A stretch of DNA of 64,000 bases from assembly GCF_025770735.1 (NCBI RefSeq), contig NZ_JAODPB010000001.1:496001-560000 (forward strand), in the 5' to 3' direction. Below the pieces are notes generated by a model. The model was not told where the DNA came from. It did not search any database and saw nothing but the letters and a program-made list of their open reading frames with translations. Shown here in pieces: positions 51,898-61,323 of this stretch. The DNA comes from Shouchella tritolerans. Lineage in GTDB: Bacteria; Bacillota; Bacilli; Bacillales; Bacillaceae_D. A program made the position numbers and the translations under genes. Numbering within the stretch: the first letter of the stretch is position 1; every line of letters begins with the position of its first letter.

Positions 51898-52932
51898 CTA
51901 GAGGTTTAAAGCCGTTCCTTCCTTGATACCCCTATCGGCAAATTGATAGCGCTCCATTAGCTGACGGTACTCTGCATGTAAGGTTTCTCTAACCTCAACC
52001 GGTTCAAGCACTTCGGCATTAAGCCCAAACCCGCGTATCCAGCGAAGGAATTCCTTCCGGCTTTTGACTGTTGCTTGAAGAAGGATAGATCCGTCTTTTT
52101 CTTTTTTGATCATAGTTTCTGTATAAAATATATATTCATCGACATAACGGGCAACCTCTTTGTGGAAGCGAACAACAAAAGTAGTTTCCTAAGCATCGTC
52201 AGCAAAAATCGTCCACCGTTTGGCCAAATACTCATCAACATTAAAAGTAGGGTCTATTTCAAAGGTCTCATCCTGAAGCATAACTGCTAAAAATCGATTT
52301 AAGCGGAATGTTCGGAAGTCTTCTCGCATGGTGCAATATGCAAGGACGTACAAATGGCCATTCCTTGGAATAATGTAGTAAGGGTATATCACACGCTTTG
52401 CGGTCGTATCACGATAAATAGCGTAATATTCTATTTCAATCGCTCTGTTTTCAATTATTGCTTGAAACAAAAGCGGCATGACATGGTTCGTGTCTTTCTG
52501 ACCAACTTGATCATGTAGGCGGATACGATCGCCGAGTTCCTCACTCATAGCAAGCAACTGCGTGGTAGTGGAATCACGTGTAAGCCCCTTCAATTTTTCG
52601 AAACCAGAACGATAGGCATCATGTACCGGGTGGTCATTATGAAGAAAATCATTTGTTACCAGTGGGTAAACAGTGAGTGCCATCCATTCCTCTTGCGTCA
52701 GTTTGCGGTGGGGTATAACAGGTCCAGAAATAAGCCGATAACCGCTTTTTCCTTCTGTTACATAATGTACACCTACTTTTTCAAGCAACGCCATATCACG
52801 ATAGATGGTTCGTTGTGTTGTGCCGCAATATTCAGCCAGCTCACTTGCCGTAATGGTATCTCGCTCTCTCAGCAAGTTTAAAATCGTAAAAATCCGTTCA
52901 ACTTTTTGCAAATCACGTCTCGCATTTCCCAT
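51898..52932 (-). pseudogene. WYL-domain regulator gene interrupted by an in-frame TAG
   Basis: The first part (52932-52189) encodes an HTH domain (ITASELAEYCGTTQRTIYRDM), a middle part and the start of the WYL domain (IEIEYYAIYRDTTAKRVIYPYYI with the YPYYI element, and RTFRLNRFLAV). It then hits TAG at 52189-52191. The same frame continues without another stop for 97 more codons with the expected WCX tail (ETTFVVRFHKEVARYV, then LLQATVKSRKEFLRWIRGFG and YQFADRG). So a single TAG, not a frameshift, breaks an otherwise complete regulator of about 344 codons. It lies next to the I-B array; WYL proteins often regulate CRISPR-Cas and other defence genes. Confidence 0.8.
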
Positions 52933-53071
52933 AATACCGCCTCCCTATGACTCTAGTTTCTAGTGTACCTTGTTCTGGATAACTATGTCAAAGAAGGTTG
53001 GATGCTTGAAGTGAAGGGGATAAAATGGATAAAAAAGCCTGAAAAGCATGTAAATAACAAGTCCTCTTCGG

Positions 53072-56000
53072 TTTATAACCCACTAGGTTACTATAAAACT
53101 TGCCTGGGCGTTTAAAGAAGATGACGACGAAGAAGATTTATAACCCACTACGTTCATATAAAACCCTCAGGGCGTTTATGATGTGGTTGTTCTTATCCTC
53201 ATTTATAACCCACTACGTTCATATAAAACTATATGGCAAATAATGAAGACGCAGACGCGCCCATAAAATTTATAACCCACTAAGTTCAGATAAAACGGAA
53301 AGTCGAATTGCATGGGGAATTAGACGATGATCAGCTTTATAACCCACTAAGTTCAGATAAAACCTCTTTTGCGCAAGATTTTATTGCAAACGCAACCTCC
53401 TTTATAACCCACTAAGTTCAGATAAAACAGTGTTGAAGATTTGCTGATTTGGAGACAAATGCACCTTTATAACCCACTAAGTTCAGATAAAACCTAGCCG
53501 AATTGATGAACCTGTCCACCAAAGAATCTGCTTTATAACCCACTAAGTTCAGATAAAACTTCCGCCATACTGCGCAACGACTTGAAGTTCGCCAACTTTA
53601 TAACCCACTAAGTTCAGATAAAACAATGCCTTCATCTGCTCCCTGCGCTCTAACTCTTAACTTTATAACCCACTAAGTTCAGATAAAACGGGTAGCATCG
53701 ATAAACGTACGCGCATTAATCGTTCCTTTATAACCCACTAAGTTCAGATAAAACTTGCCTTCGCCCTTAAATCCCATCGACGACTAGTGCCCTTTATAAC
53801 CCACTACGTTCATATAAAACGCGGTTCTGCGTCTGCTCCTGGATCACCTTTGTCCCCTTCTTTATAACCCACTAAGTTCAGATAAAACGTGTTTCGAAAC
53901 GTCTCTAACAATCTAATAAAATCAACTTTATAACCCACTAAGTTCAGATAAAACTTATCTAGTGAACTAGCAAGGAGGGAAGCAAGTGAACTTTATAACC
54001 CACTAAGTTCAGATAAAACTTTGAGGAGCAAGATTTCAGCGGGGGCATGATGGTCACTTTATAACCCACTAAGTTCAGATAAAACTTAGCGGGCTTTCCG
54101 TTGCCTTTAGCGGTCTTTCGTCTTTATAACCCACTAAGTTCAGATAAAACCGTGTCAACTAACAACGCGCGATCTTTCGGCATGTTACTTTATAACCCAC
54201 TAAGTTCAGATAAAACTGTCATCGATGTCTTCCTCTATAACTTCTTCTTTCTTCTTTATAACCCACTAAGTTCAGATAAAACCAACTTGCCGAAATTCTT
54301 ATCTTCCTCTAGCTTTGGCCTTTATAACCCACTAAGTTCAGATAAAACTTTGCTGCATCTGTGTAAACTCCGTCTTGTATGCAACTTTATAACCCACTAA
54401 GTTCAGATAAAACGCTGAATTTGTTCTCTTTGCACACAAGGCGGCAAGCTACTTTATAACCCACTAAGTTCAGATAAAACATGGATACTAGACATTCACT
54501 TTTTGAAGAAAATCAGCTTTATAACCCACTAAGTTCAGATAAAACACGGGCGGAAGGAGGGCGTCTAATTGACGGGCGGCAACTTTATAACCCACTAAGT
54601 TCAGATAAAACCAGTTTCCTCATTAGAAGCGGATATAGAAAATAAGCACTTTATAACCCACTAAGTTCAGATAAAACGCGCCTCTAGTTCTGCTGTTTCC
54701 TTTTCGATGACCTCGACTTTATAACCCACTAAGTTCAGATAAAACATAAAGTCGAGCTGCATGGCGAATAGACGACGATCAACTTTATAACCCACTAAGT
54801 TCAGATAAAACTGTTGGGCAGTTTCCTTCGGTACCTTAAATACACGCCTTTATAACCCACTAAGTTCAGATAAAACGTGCAGCCGGGCTATACGCCTAGC
54901 GCCGAGCAACAAACTTTATAACCCACTAAGTTCAGATAAAACGACATCTAACAGGGGAGGCGCAGTGTACACGCTCCACTTTATAACCCACTAAGTTCAG
55001 ATAAAACTTTAACGCGAAAACTATACAAGGGGGAAAATAAATGTCTTTATAACCCACTAAGTTCAGATAAAACTTTCTTGGGTTTACTACTTACTGAGAG
55101 CCGTGTTTCTTCTTTATAACCCACTAAGTTCAGATAAAGCGGAATTGAGCTGTTAAAGGGCGACATTTGGTTTAGCGCTTTATAACCCACTAAGTTCAGA
55201 TAAAACTACGAGCAAAAACACGGATTGGCCCGCGACAATTAGCTTTATAACCCACTAAGTTCAGATAAAACAATGTTACCCTACGCAATCTCAAATAGCT
55301 AGAGGTCTCTTTATAACCCACTAAGTTCAGATAAAACAGATATGGCGTTTCCTGTGACCGCGGAGGAACCGTCTTTATAACCCACTAAGTTCAGATAAAA
55401 CACTGCGGAAGCTGGGGCAAAGCGGGAAGAAGTTTTACTTTATAACCCACTAAGTTCAGATAAAACGGCTATTTGAGTAAATCGTATTAAGCTGCAACCT
55501 TAGCTTTATAACCCACTAAGTTCAGATAAAACAAAACATATGGTGCGTAGAGCTTTAAAGGCTGCCTTCTTTATAACCCACTAAGTTCAGATAAAACTAG
55601 TGACAAACAGGCAAGCTTCGAGACAACAATAAACTTTATAACCCACTAAGTTCAGATAAAACTCGCCTCCTTTCGTGTGGTTTAGCGTAGTGTGCCGACT
55701 TTATAACCCACTAAGTTCAGATAAAACTCTGGATCGGGGACTAGGATACTACTTGCTTTTACTCTTTATAACCCACTAAGTTCAGATAAAACGGCTAGCT
55801 TCATTTGACACATTTGTGTTCATTAACACTTTATAACCCACTAAGTTCAGATAAAACTTTGTTTGTATTATATGAGAATGTACGTTCTATTAATAGCTTT
55901 ATAACCCACTAAGTTCAGATAAAACTTTCCGCAACCGGTATCGCACCTTTACTTTTTATACTGCTTTATAACCCACTAAGTTCAGATAAAACAAAAATTG

Positions 56001-56709
56001 GAGAGCACAATTTCGTGCCTTCCGTTGACTTTATAACCCACTAAGTTCAGATAAAACTGTTATGAGATGTTCCCATTTGTTAAGGAGGGTTGACTTTATA
56101 ACCCACTAAGTTCAGATAAAACACGTTTCCGTTACCAAGCGCCTTTTTAAACGCTTCGGCTTTATAACCCACTAAGTTCAGATAAAACTTGTCCGCTGTG
56201 CAGTACGAAGGATGAAATCATTAGGCTTTATAACCCACTAAGTTCAGATAAAACTTCTTCGTTTGCAAGTTTATCAAAATCGTATTCTTGCTTTATAACC
56301 CACTAAGTTCAGATAAAACATTTCTTCTAGCTCTGCTTGATATTTCACATCTGGCTTTATAACCCACTAAGTTCAGATAAAACGGGGTTGATGAATTTTT
56401 CTATGGCCCGGTGCATGACTTTATAACCCACTAAGTTCAGATAAAACCTTTCAGCTTTATAACGTACTTTAAAACGTACTGACTTTATAACCCACTAAGT
56501 TCAGATAAAACAAACGCTGCCGTTCATCATGATCAGCATCTTCAGTATCCTTTATAACCCACTAAGTTCAGATAAAACTGATTTTTGCTCAAAATAATGG
56601 AAGGCCGTATTCTGACTTTATAACCCACTAAGTTCAGATAAAACGCAAAAGGCAAGAGCTCAATTATTGAGTCTGCTTGCCTTTATAACCCACTAAGTTC
56701 AGATAAAAC
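53072..56709 (-). CRISPR. Type I-B CRISPR array: 56 repeats, 55 spacers
   Basis: On the plus strand the 29-bp repeat is C plus TTTATAACCCACTAAG and TTCAGATAAAAC; its reverse complement begins GTTTTATCTGAACTTAGTGG. I count 56 copies from 53072 to 56709, with 36-38-bp spacers typical. Degenerate copies are at the left end: repeat 1 (GGTTACTATAAAAC ending), repeats 2 and 3 (CGTTCATATAAAAC ending). Decay at the left puts the leader at the right, next to cas6, so the array is probably transcribed on the minus strand. Repeat 12 (53793) carries the same variant as repeats 2 and 3, and repeat 32 (55113) ends GATAAAGC. Confidence 0.98.
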
Positions 56710-57158
56710 CCTTCTTTTCAGCCAACAAAAACCCTTAAAGCAACGGGCTTTTTCGCGATTGCTTGTCCTATCAAATGGCTTCATTTTGCAGTAGATCGTC
56801 AGTCGTGTGTTTAGAATCATTTTAAAATAGTCTGAATCCCTTAATGGGTAAGGGCTTCAGCCATTCCTCATCAAAATCGATTCACGGCAATCAGTGAAAT
56901 GTCCTTCTCCTATTCTACCATTAATCTAAATAAGCGAAAAAGATATTTCTTAAATGTTTGTAGGTCTTTTTTATTATGAGAAATATGTAGGGATAGCGTG
57001 GCTAGAATTTCTTCAAAAAAATTTTTTACTACTGACACAAGCTGTCAGCGATCAAACTATGATAGAATTATCGGTTTTGAAATCAAGTGGTTATTGTTAG
57101 AGTAACCAAAAATTTGGTATATTTATAATGGGTATAAATTCCTTGTCGGAGGTGACTT
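56710..57158. promoter_or_regulatory. Leader of the I-B array and promoter region of the cas operon
   Basis: A/T-rich stretch with no gene. Its left part borders the youngest repeat and should be the array leader (minus strand), which includes a small stem CCCTTAATGGG/TAAGGG near 56835-56855. The right part must drive the cas genes: TATAAT at 57124-57129 is a possible -10 box without a good -35, and ACCAAA-N2-TTTGGT (57105-57118) is an inverted repeat just before it that could bind a regulator. The cas6 ribosome binding site is GGAGGTGA. Confidence 0.6.
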
Positions 57159-57893
57159 ATGCGGATTGCGGTAACGTACAAAGTAGAGAAATTACCGATT
57201 GCCTATCGTTTGGTGGTGCTAAGCTTTATTAAAGAAGCAATAAGGCGAGGCGATGAAGCTTATTTTAATGAGCTTTATGGGAAAGAACCGAGAAAAATGA
57301 AGCCTTTTTCGTATTCCGTTTTTTTAAAGAATTTTTCTATCGAAAAGGAAGAAGTTCATCTATCAGAAATGACGGTTACTATCAGTTCGCCTGATATGAC
57401 GTTTATGCTCCATCTTTTTAATGGCTTACAAAAACTGCAAAGCTATCAAGCTGGTGAACACGAGTGGATACGTACGACGATGAAATGGCTACCGGAAGCG
57501 AGCATTTTTAATAACACCATCTTTTTGAAATCCCTTTCTCCAATACTGATTGAGGATAGGAATGGGAATCCCGTCCACCCAGGCGATCCAAACTATGAAC
57601 AGGAGCTCAATTATTTCGCATCATTGCGGATTCAATCGCTCGCTAACCGTGAACCTTACCAAGAGTTACGGATTGTGCCTGGCAACCTAAAGAGGCGCGT
57701 CATTAAGGAAAGCAATTCGAAGTTCCGGGAAAGTCAAGCTAATTGGTACTTGACATTTACTGCTTATCAAGGAGTGTTTCAGTGTAGCGGACATCCAGAA
57801 GATTTGCTGCTTCTCTATCAAGGTGGGTTAGGAAAACGAGTTTCCCAAGGATTTGGGATGCTAGACTATGTCGGAGAAGGGGGGCAGTCATGA
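57159..57893 (+). CDS. cas6: CRISPR-associated endoribonuclease Cas6
   Basis: 244 residues; two ferredoxin-like halves. The C-terminal glycine-rich loop GGLGKRVSQGFGMLDYVG is the Cas6 hallmark. The beginning (MRIAVTYKVEKLPIAYR) and HLFNGLQKL region are typical for I-B Cas6, and a His of the N-terminal half (possibly in the HLSEMT segment) would act in catalysis. It cuts the transcribed array inside each repeat to give mature crRNAs. First gene of the operon; overlaps cas8b by 4 nt. Confidence 0.88.
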   Translation: MRIAVTYKVEKLPIAYRLVVLSFIKEAIRRGDEAYFNELYGKEPRKMKPFSYSVFLKNFSIEKEEVHLSEMTVTISSPDMTFMLHLFNGLQKLQSYQAGEHEWIRTTMKWLPEASIFNNTIFLKSLSPILIEDRNGNPVHPGDPNYEQELNYFASLRIQSLANREPYQELRIVPGNLKRRVIKESNSKFRESQANWYLTFTAYQGVFQCSGHPEDLLLLYQGGLGKRVSQGFGMLDYVGEGGQS

Positions 57894-59686
57894 GCGTGAT
57901 ACATATTGAGGCGGAAGATTGGGTAATGACAGCAGCCTTAATAGGTGTAGTCCGTCTATGTGGGGAGGAAGTGATCACTTCCACTGGTGTCAGTTTGGGA
58001 AAGCATCATTTAAAGGAACTTCCTAAAAAATACTTTGATTATTTATTAACCCATTTTAGCATTGTAGACCGTGATGTTGATCGTATGCAATGGCATGTTA
58101 ACCAAGCCAACAAAAAGCCGGAAACAGTGAAGGACTGTGCTAAAGAAATTCGAAAGATGATGGGGGAACAAGCGAAAAAAGTCGAAAAGTATTTTGCTGA
58201 TACAGATGAAGCCGTCCAATTAAAAACATTATTGGACAAGCTTAAAGCAGTTAAGGCAAAGGATGATGGTTCAGTCATAGCTGAAGCGGTCAACGAATAC
58301 AAACAGATTATGTCAACCGCTTTTATCAATGAAAAGCTAACATTAAATTATGTTAAAGCAGTTATCCTTGGCCCACTTTATGGCCAGCCTAGCTTTTTGC
58401 AGCCTGCTTTTAATGTTAAAACAAGGGAGGCGCATGAACAACAATTTTATAAAGACTTTGTCTATGCCGCAGAGTTGGATTTTGAATTTTATGAGCAGGT
58501 GAAAGACGGCTATCAGTTAGAGACACTTCTTCCATTTTTAAAAGAGAGGGAAGAATACAAGCCATTTAAGGATTGGCTTAAAAAACTGAAAAAGGCATCT
58601 TCGCCTGAATCGCTTCATGCATTTTTTACAGAAGAGCAACTGCCTTGTTCGTTTGTCCCAGGGCTCGTTGCCACACAGTCCTTTGAAGAAATGGTGTTTT
58701 CGCCACTTGCGTTATCGAAAGAGAAAGCGGCTAATTTTAACTGGGAATTTAACAGGAACACGCCTGTGCCAATTAGTGGATTAGCGCGGTTACTTCTATT
58801 TTTAGTACCGATTGGCTTAGCAACCTATACACGAAAAGTCGGATCAACGACTTCAAGTGAGACGTTACGCTTTTCAGGCTTGATTCTTTCGCAACAATTG
58901 TTTCCAGAAATTGTGAAGCAGAATGAACAATTATTCGCGGAACGGCAATTAAAGGGCACCACATTTGGAGAGGCGATTTTGACTGTGCTAGGAGATGCCT
59001 CCGTTAAAGCTGAAAAGAAGGCCCAATCGTACATGTACGTCGAATTTTTCTCTAACTATCAAGCAAAAAAGACGCTTCTTGACTACTACCATATGCCAAG
59101 CTACCTAGTAGATTACTTAAATAACCACGGACGTTCGCTGTTTCAATTTAAACACGCTGAATTACGTGATCGCTTTGTACGAATGTCAATGAAAGGAATC
59201 GATACAAAGCAAGTGGTTTTTGACTACATTCGTGTAGCGATAAAAGAGCCTTTTCATGCCGTTGGGGCATTCTCAGCAGTAAAGGAAAGAAAGCGGTTAA
59301 ATCAAGCGAAAAAGGGAGTGAGCGATTTGACAAACCAGGATAAGAGAATTTCATTTATCTTTATGAAGGGCGCAGAGTTAAGGAGCAAGTATGTAAGGCC
59401 ATCAACAAGTACAGAAGAAACGGGCGTTTATCAAGCGAGCGGCCAAAAGAAATTGGAAGGCATCGCCTACAGGCTTTTAAATTCAGTCAAAGCGGGAAAC
59501 CGGCATGCGTTTATGGATACTGTATTCCGAATGTATATGGGAACCGGTTTATCGATTCCAACGATTTTCACTGACATTAACAAGGAACAAGGATTGGATT
59601 TTGAAACAATTGCCAGTGCATTTATAACAGGCTTGTTAGCAGAAGATCGTTCCAACAATAAAGAGGAGGCAAAAGCAAATGGGTAA
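57890..59686 (+). CDS. cas8b: Type I-B Cascade large subunit Cas8b/Cst1
   Basis: 598 residues, the size of Cst1-type large subunits (Tneap subtype I-B). It begins MSVIHIEAEDWVMTAALIGVVRLC and has ILGPLYGQPSFLQPAFN and ISFIFMKGAELRSKYVRPS. Large subunits are poorly conserved, so position between cas6 and cas7 is much of the support. It should recognise the PAM and help recruit Cas3. An internal start for a small Cas11-like subunit, as seen in other type I large-subunit genes, is possible near the 3-prime end but was not established. Confidence 0.85.
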   Translation: MSVIHIEAEDWVMTAALIGVVRLCGEEVITSTGVSLGKHHLKELPKKYFDYLLTHFSIVDRDVDRMQWHVNQANKKPETVKDCAKEIRKMMGEQAKKVEKYFADTDEAVQLKTLLDKLKAVKAKDDGSVIAEAVNEYKQIMSTAFINEKLTLNYVKAVILGPLYGQPSFLQPAFNVKTREAHEQQFYKDFVYAAELDFEFYEQVKDGYQLETLLPFLKEREEYKPFKDWLKKLKKASSPESLHAFFTEEQLPCSFVPGLVATQSFEEMVFSPLALSKEKAANFNWEFNRNTPVPISGLARLLLFLVPIGLATYTRKVGSTTSSETLRFSGLILSQQLFPEIVKQNEQLFAERQLKGTTFGEAILTVLGDASVKAEKKAQSYMYVEFFSNYQAKKTLLDYYHMPSYLVDYLNNHGRSLFQFKHAELRDRFVRMSMKGIDTKQVVFDYIRVAIKEPFHAVGAFSAVKERKRLNQAKKGVSDLTNQDKRISFIFMKGAELRSKYVRPSTSTEETGVYQASGQKKLEGIAYRLLNSVKAGNRHAFMDTVFRMYMGTGLSIPTIFTDINKEQGLDFETIASAFITGLLAEDRSNNKEEAKANG

Positions 59687-60572
59687 AGCACTTTCATTTA
59701 CAGTTGTTTTTAAAGCAAATTCGTTGAACTACGGGGAAGGCGTTGGCAATGTGTCTGAATTGAAAAAAATTCATCGTGGAAATGGCGATGTTCATACATT
59801 TGCGTCTCGGCAAAGTTTACGTTATGACATTGTCCGGCTTGGCAACGAGTTGTTTGAGTGGAATCTGGACACCGTTGATAAAACAAAGGGTACGCTTCAA
59901 TTTAAAGATAAAGCAACGATTGCGGACTCAGTGGAAATGGACTTATTTGGCTATTTAAAAACAGGAAAAAAATCAATCAAACGTCCAGCAGTCGTGCGTC
60001 TTTCCCATGCTGTTTCGCTTGAACCATACCGCCACGACATGGAGTTTTTAACGAATATGGGGCTGGCCGAACGAATTGGTGAAACTGCCAACTTAGCAAA
60101 CATTGAACAGCATGAAAGTTTGTATGCGTATACAATTACGATCGATTTAGCTAGAGTCGGAAATGATCAGGGGGAAGAACTAGCATCCGAAACAAAATGT
60201 GACCGTGTCCAACAATTCTTGGATGTTGTGAAATTATTAAATCGCCATATTCGCGGACGGCAAGAAACATTGTCTCCTTTGTTTGCCATTGGTGGGCTTT
60301 ATCCCGTTGCGAATCCATTCTTTTTGGGCCGTGTTCAACTAAGACCTGATTCGCGGACGTGGGACTTGAATTTAGACAGTATTGCGGATGTGATGGATAC
60401 AACAGTTGGCAGTGACCGAATTGGCGATTATACACGAATTGGATTTGTAACAGGTCAATTTGGAAATGAGAGTCAATTTGAGCAAGCAGCTGAGGGCAAA
60501 GCGGGAACAGTAGAAGCATTCTTTAAGGATTTAAAAGAGGAAGTGGCACAGTATTACGGAGTGACAAGTTAA
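59679..60572 (+). CDS. cas7: Type I-B Cascade backbone subunit Cas7 (Cst2/DevR family)
   Basis: 297 residues. The N-terminus LSFTVVFKANSLNYGEGVGN, with RLSHAVSLEPYRHDMEF and IGGLYPVANPFFLGRVQLRP later, matches the Cst2/DevR group of Cas7 proteins. Several copies line the crRNA in the effector complex. ATG overlaps the end of cas8b by 8 nt; its stop overlaps the start of cas5 by 1 nt. Confidence 0.9.
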   Translation: MGKALSFTVVFKANSLNYGEGVGNVSELKKIHRGNGDVHTFASRQSLRYDIVRLGNELFEWNLDTVDKTKGTLQFKDKATIADSVEMDLFGYLKTGKKSIKRPAVVRLSHAVSLEPYRHDMEFLTNMGLAERIGETANLANIEQHESLYAYTITIDLARVGNDQGEELASETKCDRVQQFLDVVKLLNRHIRGRQETLSPLFAIGGLYPVANPFFLGRVQLRPDSRTWDLNLDSIADVMDTTVGSDRIGDYTRIGFVTGQFGNESQFEQAAEGKAGTVEAFFKDLKEEVAQYYGVTS

Positions 60573-61264
60573 TGAAAGTTCTTCGTTTAAAGCTTTACCA
60601 AGAAACGGCTTGTTATAAGAAACCGTTTGCTTTCAAAGTTTCAGAAACGTATCCCTTGCCACCTTATTCCACTGTAAAAGGAATGCTTCATGCGGCATTA
60701 AATGCCACTTCTCTGATTCCCATGCGTTACAGTATCCAAGGAAAGTACGATACGCTTATAACTGATTACCAAACGCATTATTTCTTCAAAAACAGCAAGA
60801 CGGAGGAATTTGTGTTGACGACAGCCGGGCTAGGAATTGAACGGGAATTTAAGGATTTGACTTCAATGCCGATTTACATGCATTTGCTCTACGATGTAGA
60901 ACTGCTGATTCATGTAAGCGCGGAGGAAGAGGTTCTTTATCAATTAAAAGAGGCCATTTTATCGTCAGACAGCCATCTGAGCCTCGGACGTTGGGAAGAT
61001 CTTGTCCGCGTTGATGAGTGTGAGGTGGTGGAGGCTAAACAAGTAGACGACGATGTGACTTTGCAGTCTTACTGTGCTTTTGTTCCAGAAAATTGGTTGG
61101 ATGAAGGTGACTACATACCATATAAGCTAAATTCTACCTATCGGTCCTTAGGCGGAAAAGTGAGGGTATGGGATAAGATTGCTGTTGGTTACGTTCAACC
61201 AGGTTATACGATAGAAGAACCATTTATTGATTCACACGGAGACTGTATATTACTTCATAATTAA
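60572..61264 (+). CDS. cas5: Type I-B Cascade subunit Cas5 (Cas5t)
   Basis: 230 residues. The Cas5 N-terminal pattern LRLKLYQETACYKKPFAF, then TYPLPPYSTVKGMLHAAL, is clear, and a later HLSLGRWEDLVRVDECEVV (including the GRWED turn) is usual for the family. It caps the 5-prime handle of the crRNA in Cascade. Overlaps cas7 by 1 nt; a terminator-like hairpin follows before cas3. Confidence 0.9.
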   Translation: MKVLRLKLYQETACYKKPFAFKVSETYPLPPYSTVKGMLHAALNATSLIPMRYSIQGKYDTLITDYQTHYFFKNSKTEEFVLTTAGLGIEREFKDLTSMPIYMHLLYDVELLIHVSAEEEVLYQLKEAILSSDSHLSLGRWEDLVRVDECEVVEAKQVDDDVTLQSYCAFVPENWLDEGDYIPYKLNSTYRSLGGKVRVWDKIAVGYVQPGYTIEEPFIDSHGDCILLHN

Positions 61265-61270
61265 ATGAAT

Positions 61271-61300
61271 AAAGAAGTCAGTACAGCTGGCTTCTTTTTT
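61271..61300 (+). terminator. Intrinsic-terminator-like hairpin between cas5 and cas3
   Basis: AAAGAAGTCAG (61271-61281) pairs with CTGGCTTCTTT (61287-61297), apart from one T.G pair, and ends in a run of six or more T. It lies 6 nt after the cas5 stop and before the cas3 ribosome binding site GGAGG. It should reduce read-through, so Cas3 and downstream proteins may be made at a lower level than Cascade. Confidence 0.8.
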
Positions 61301-61323
61301 GCTAACTAGGAGGCAGTTTTTTT

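Noticed and set aside
54101-54400. Open frame on the plus strand inside the I-B array (repeated LYNPLSSDKT)
   Set aside because: It is the translation of CRISPR repeats and spacers; no gene.
53072-56709. Array transcribed rightward into the cas genes
   Set aside because: Degenerate repeats are at the left end, and the region next to the intact right end looks like a leader; leftward transcription fits better. Not proven.
12472-56709. Spacers matching other parts of this window (self-targeting)
   Set aside because: None noticed by eye; a real search was not possible, so no claim is made.
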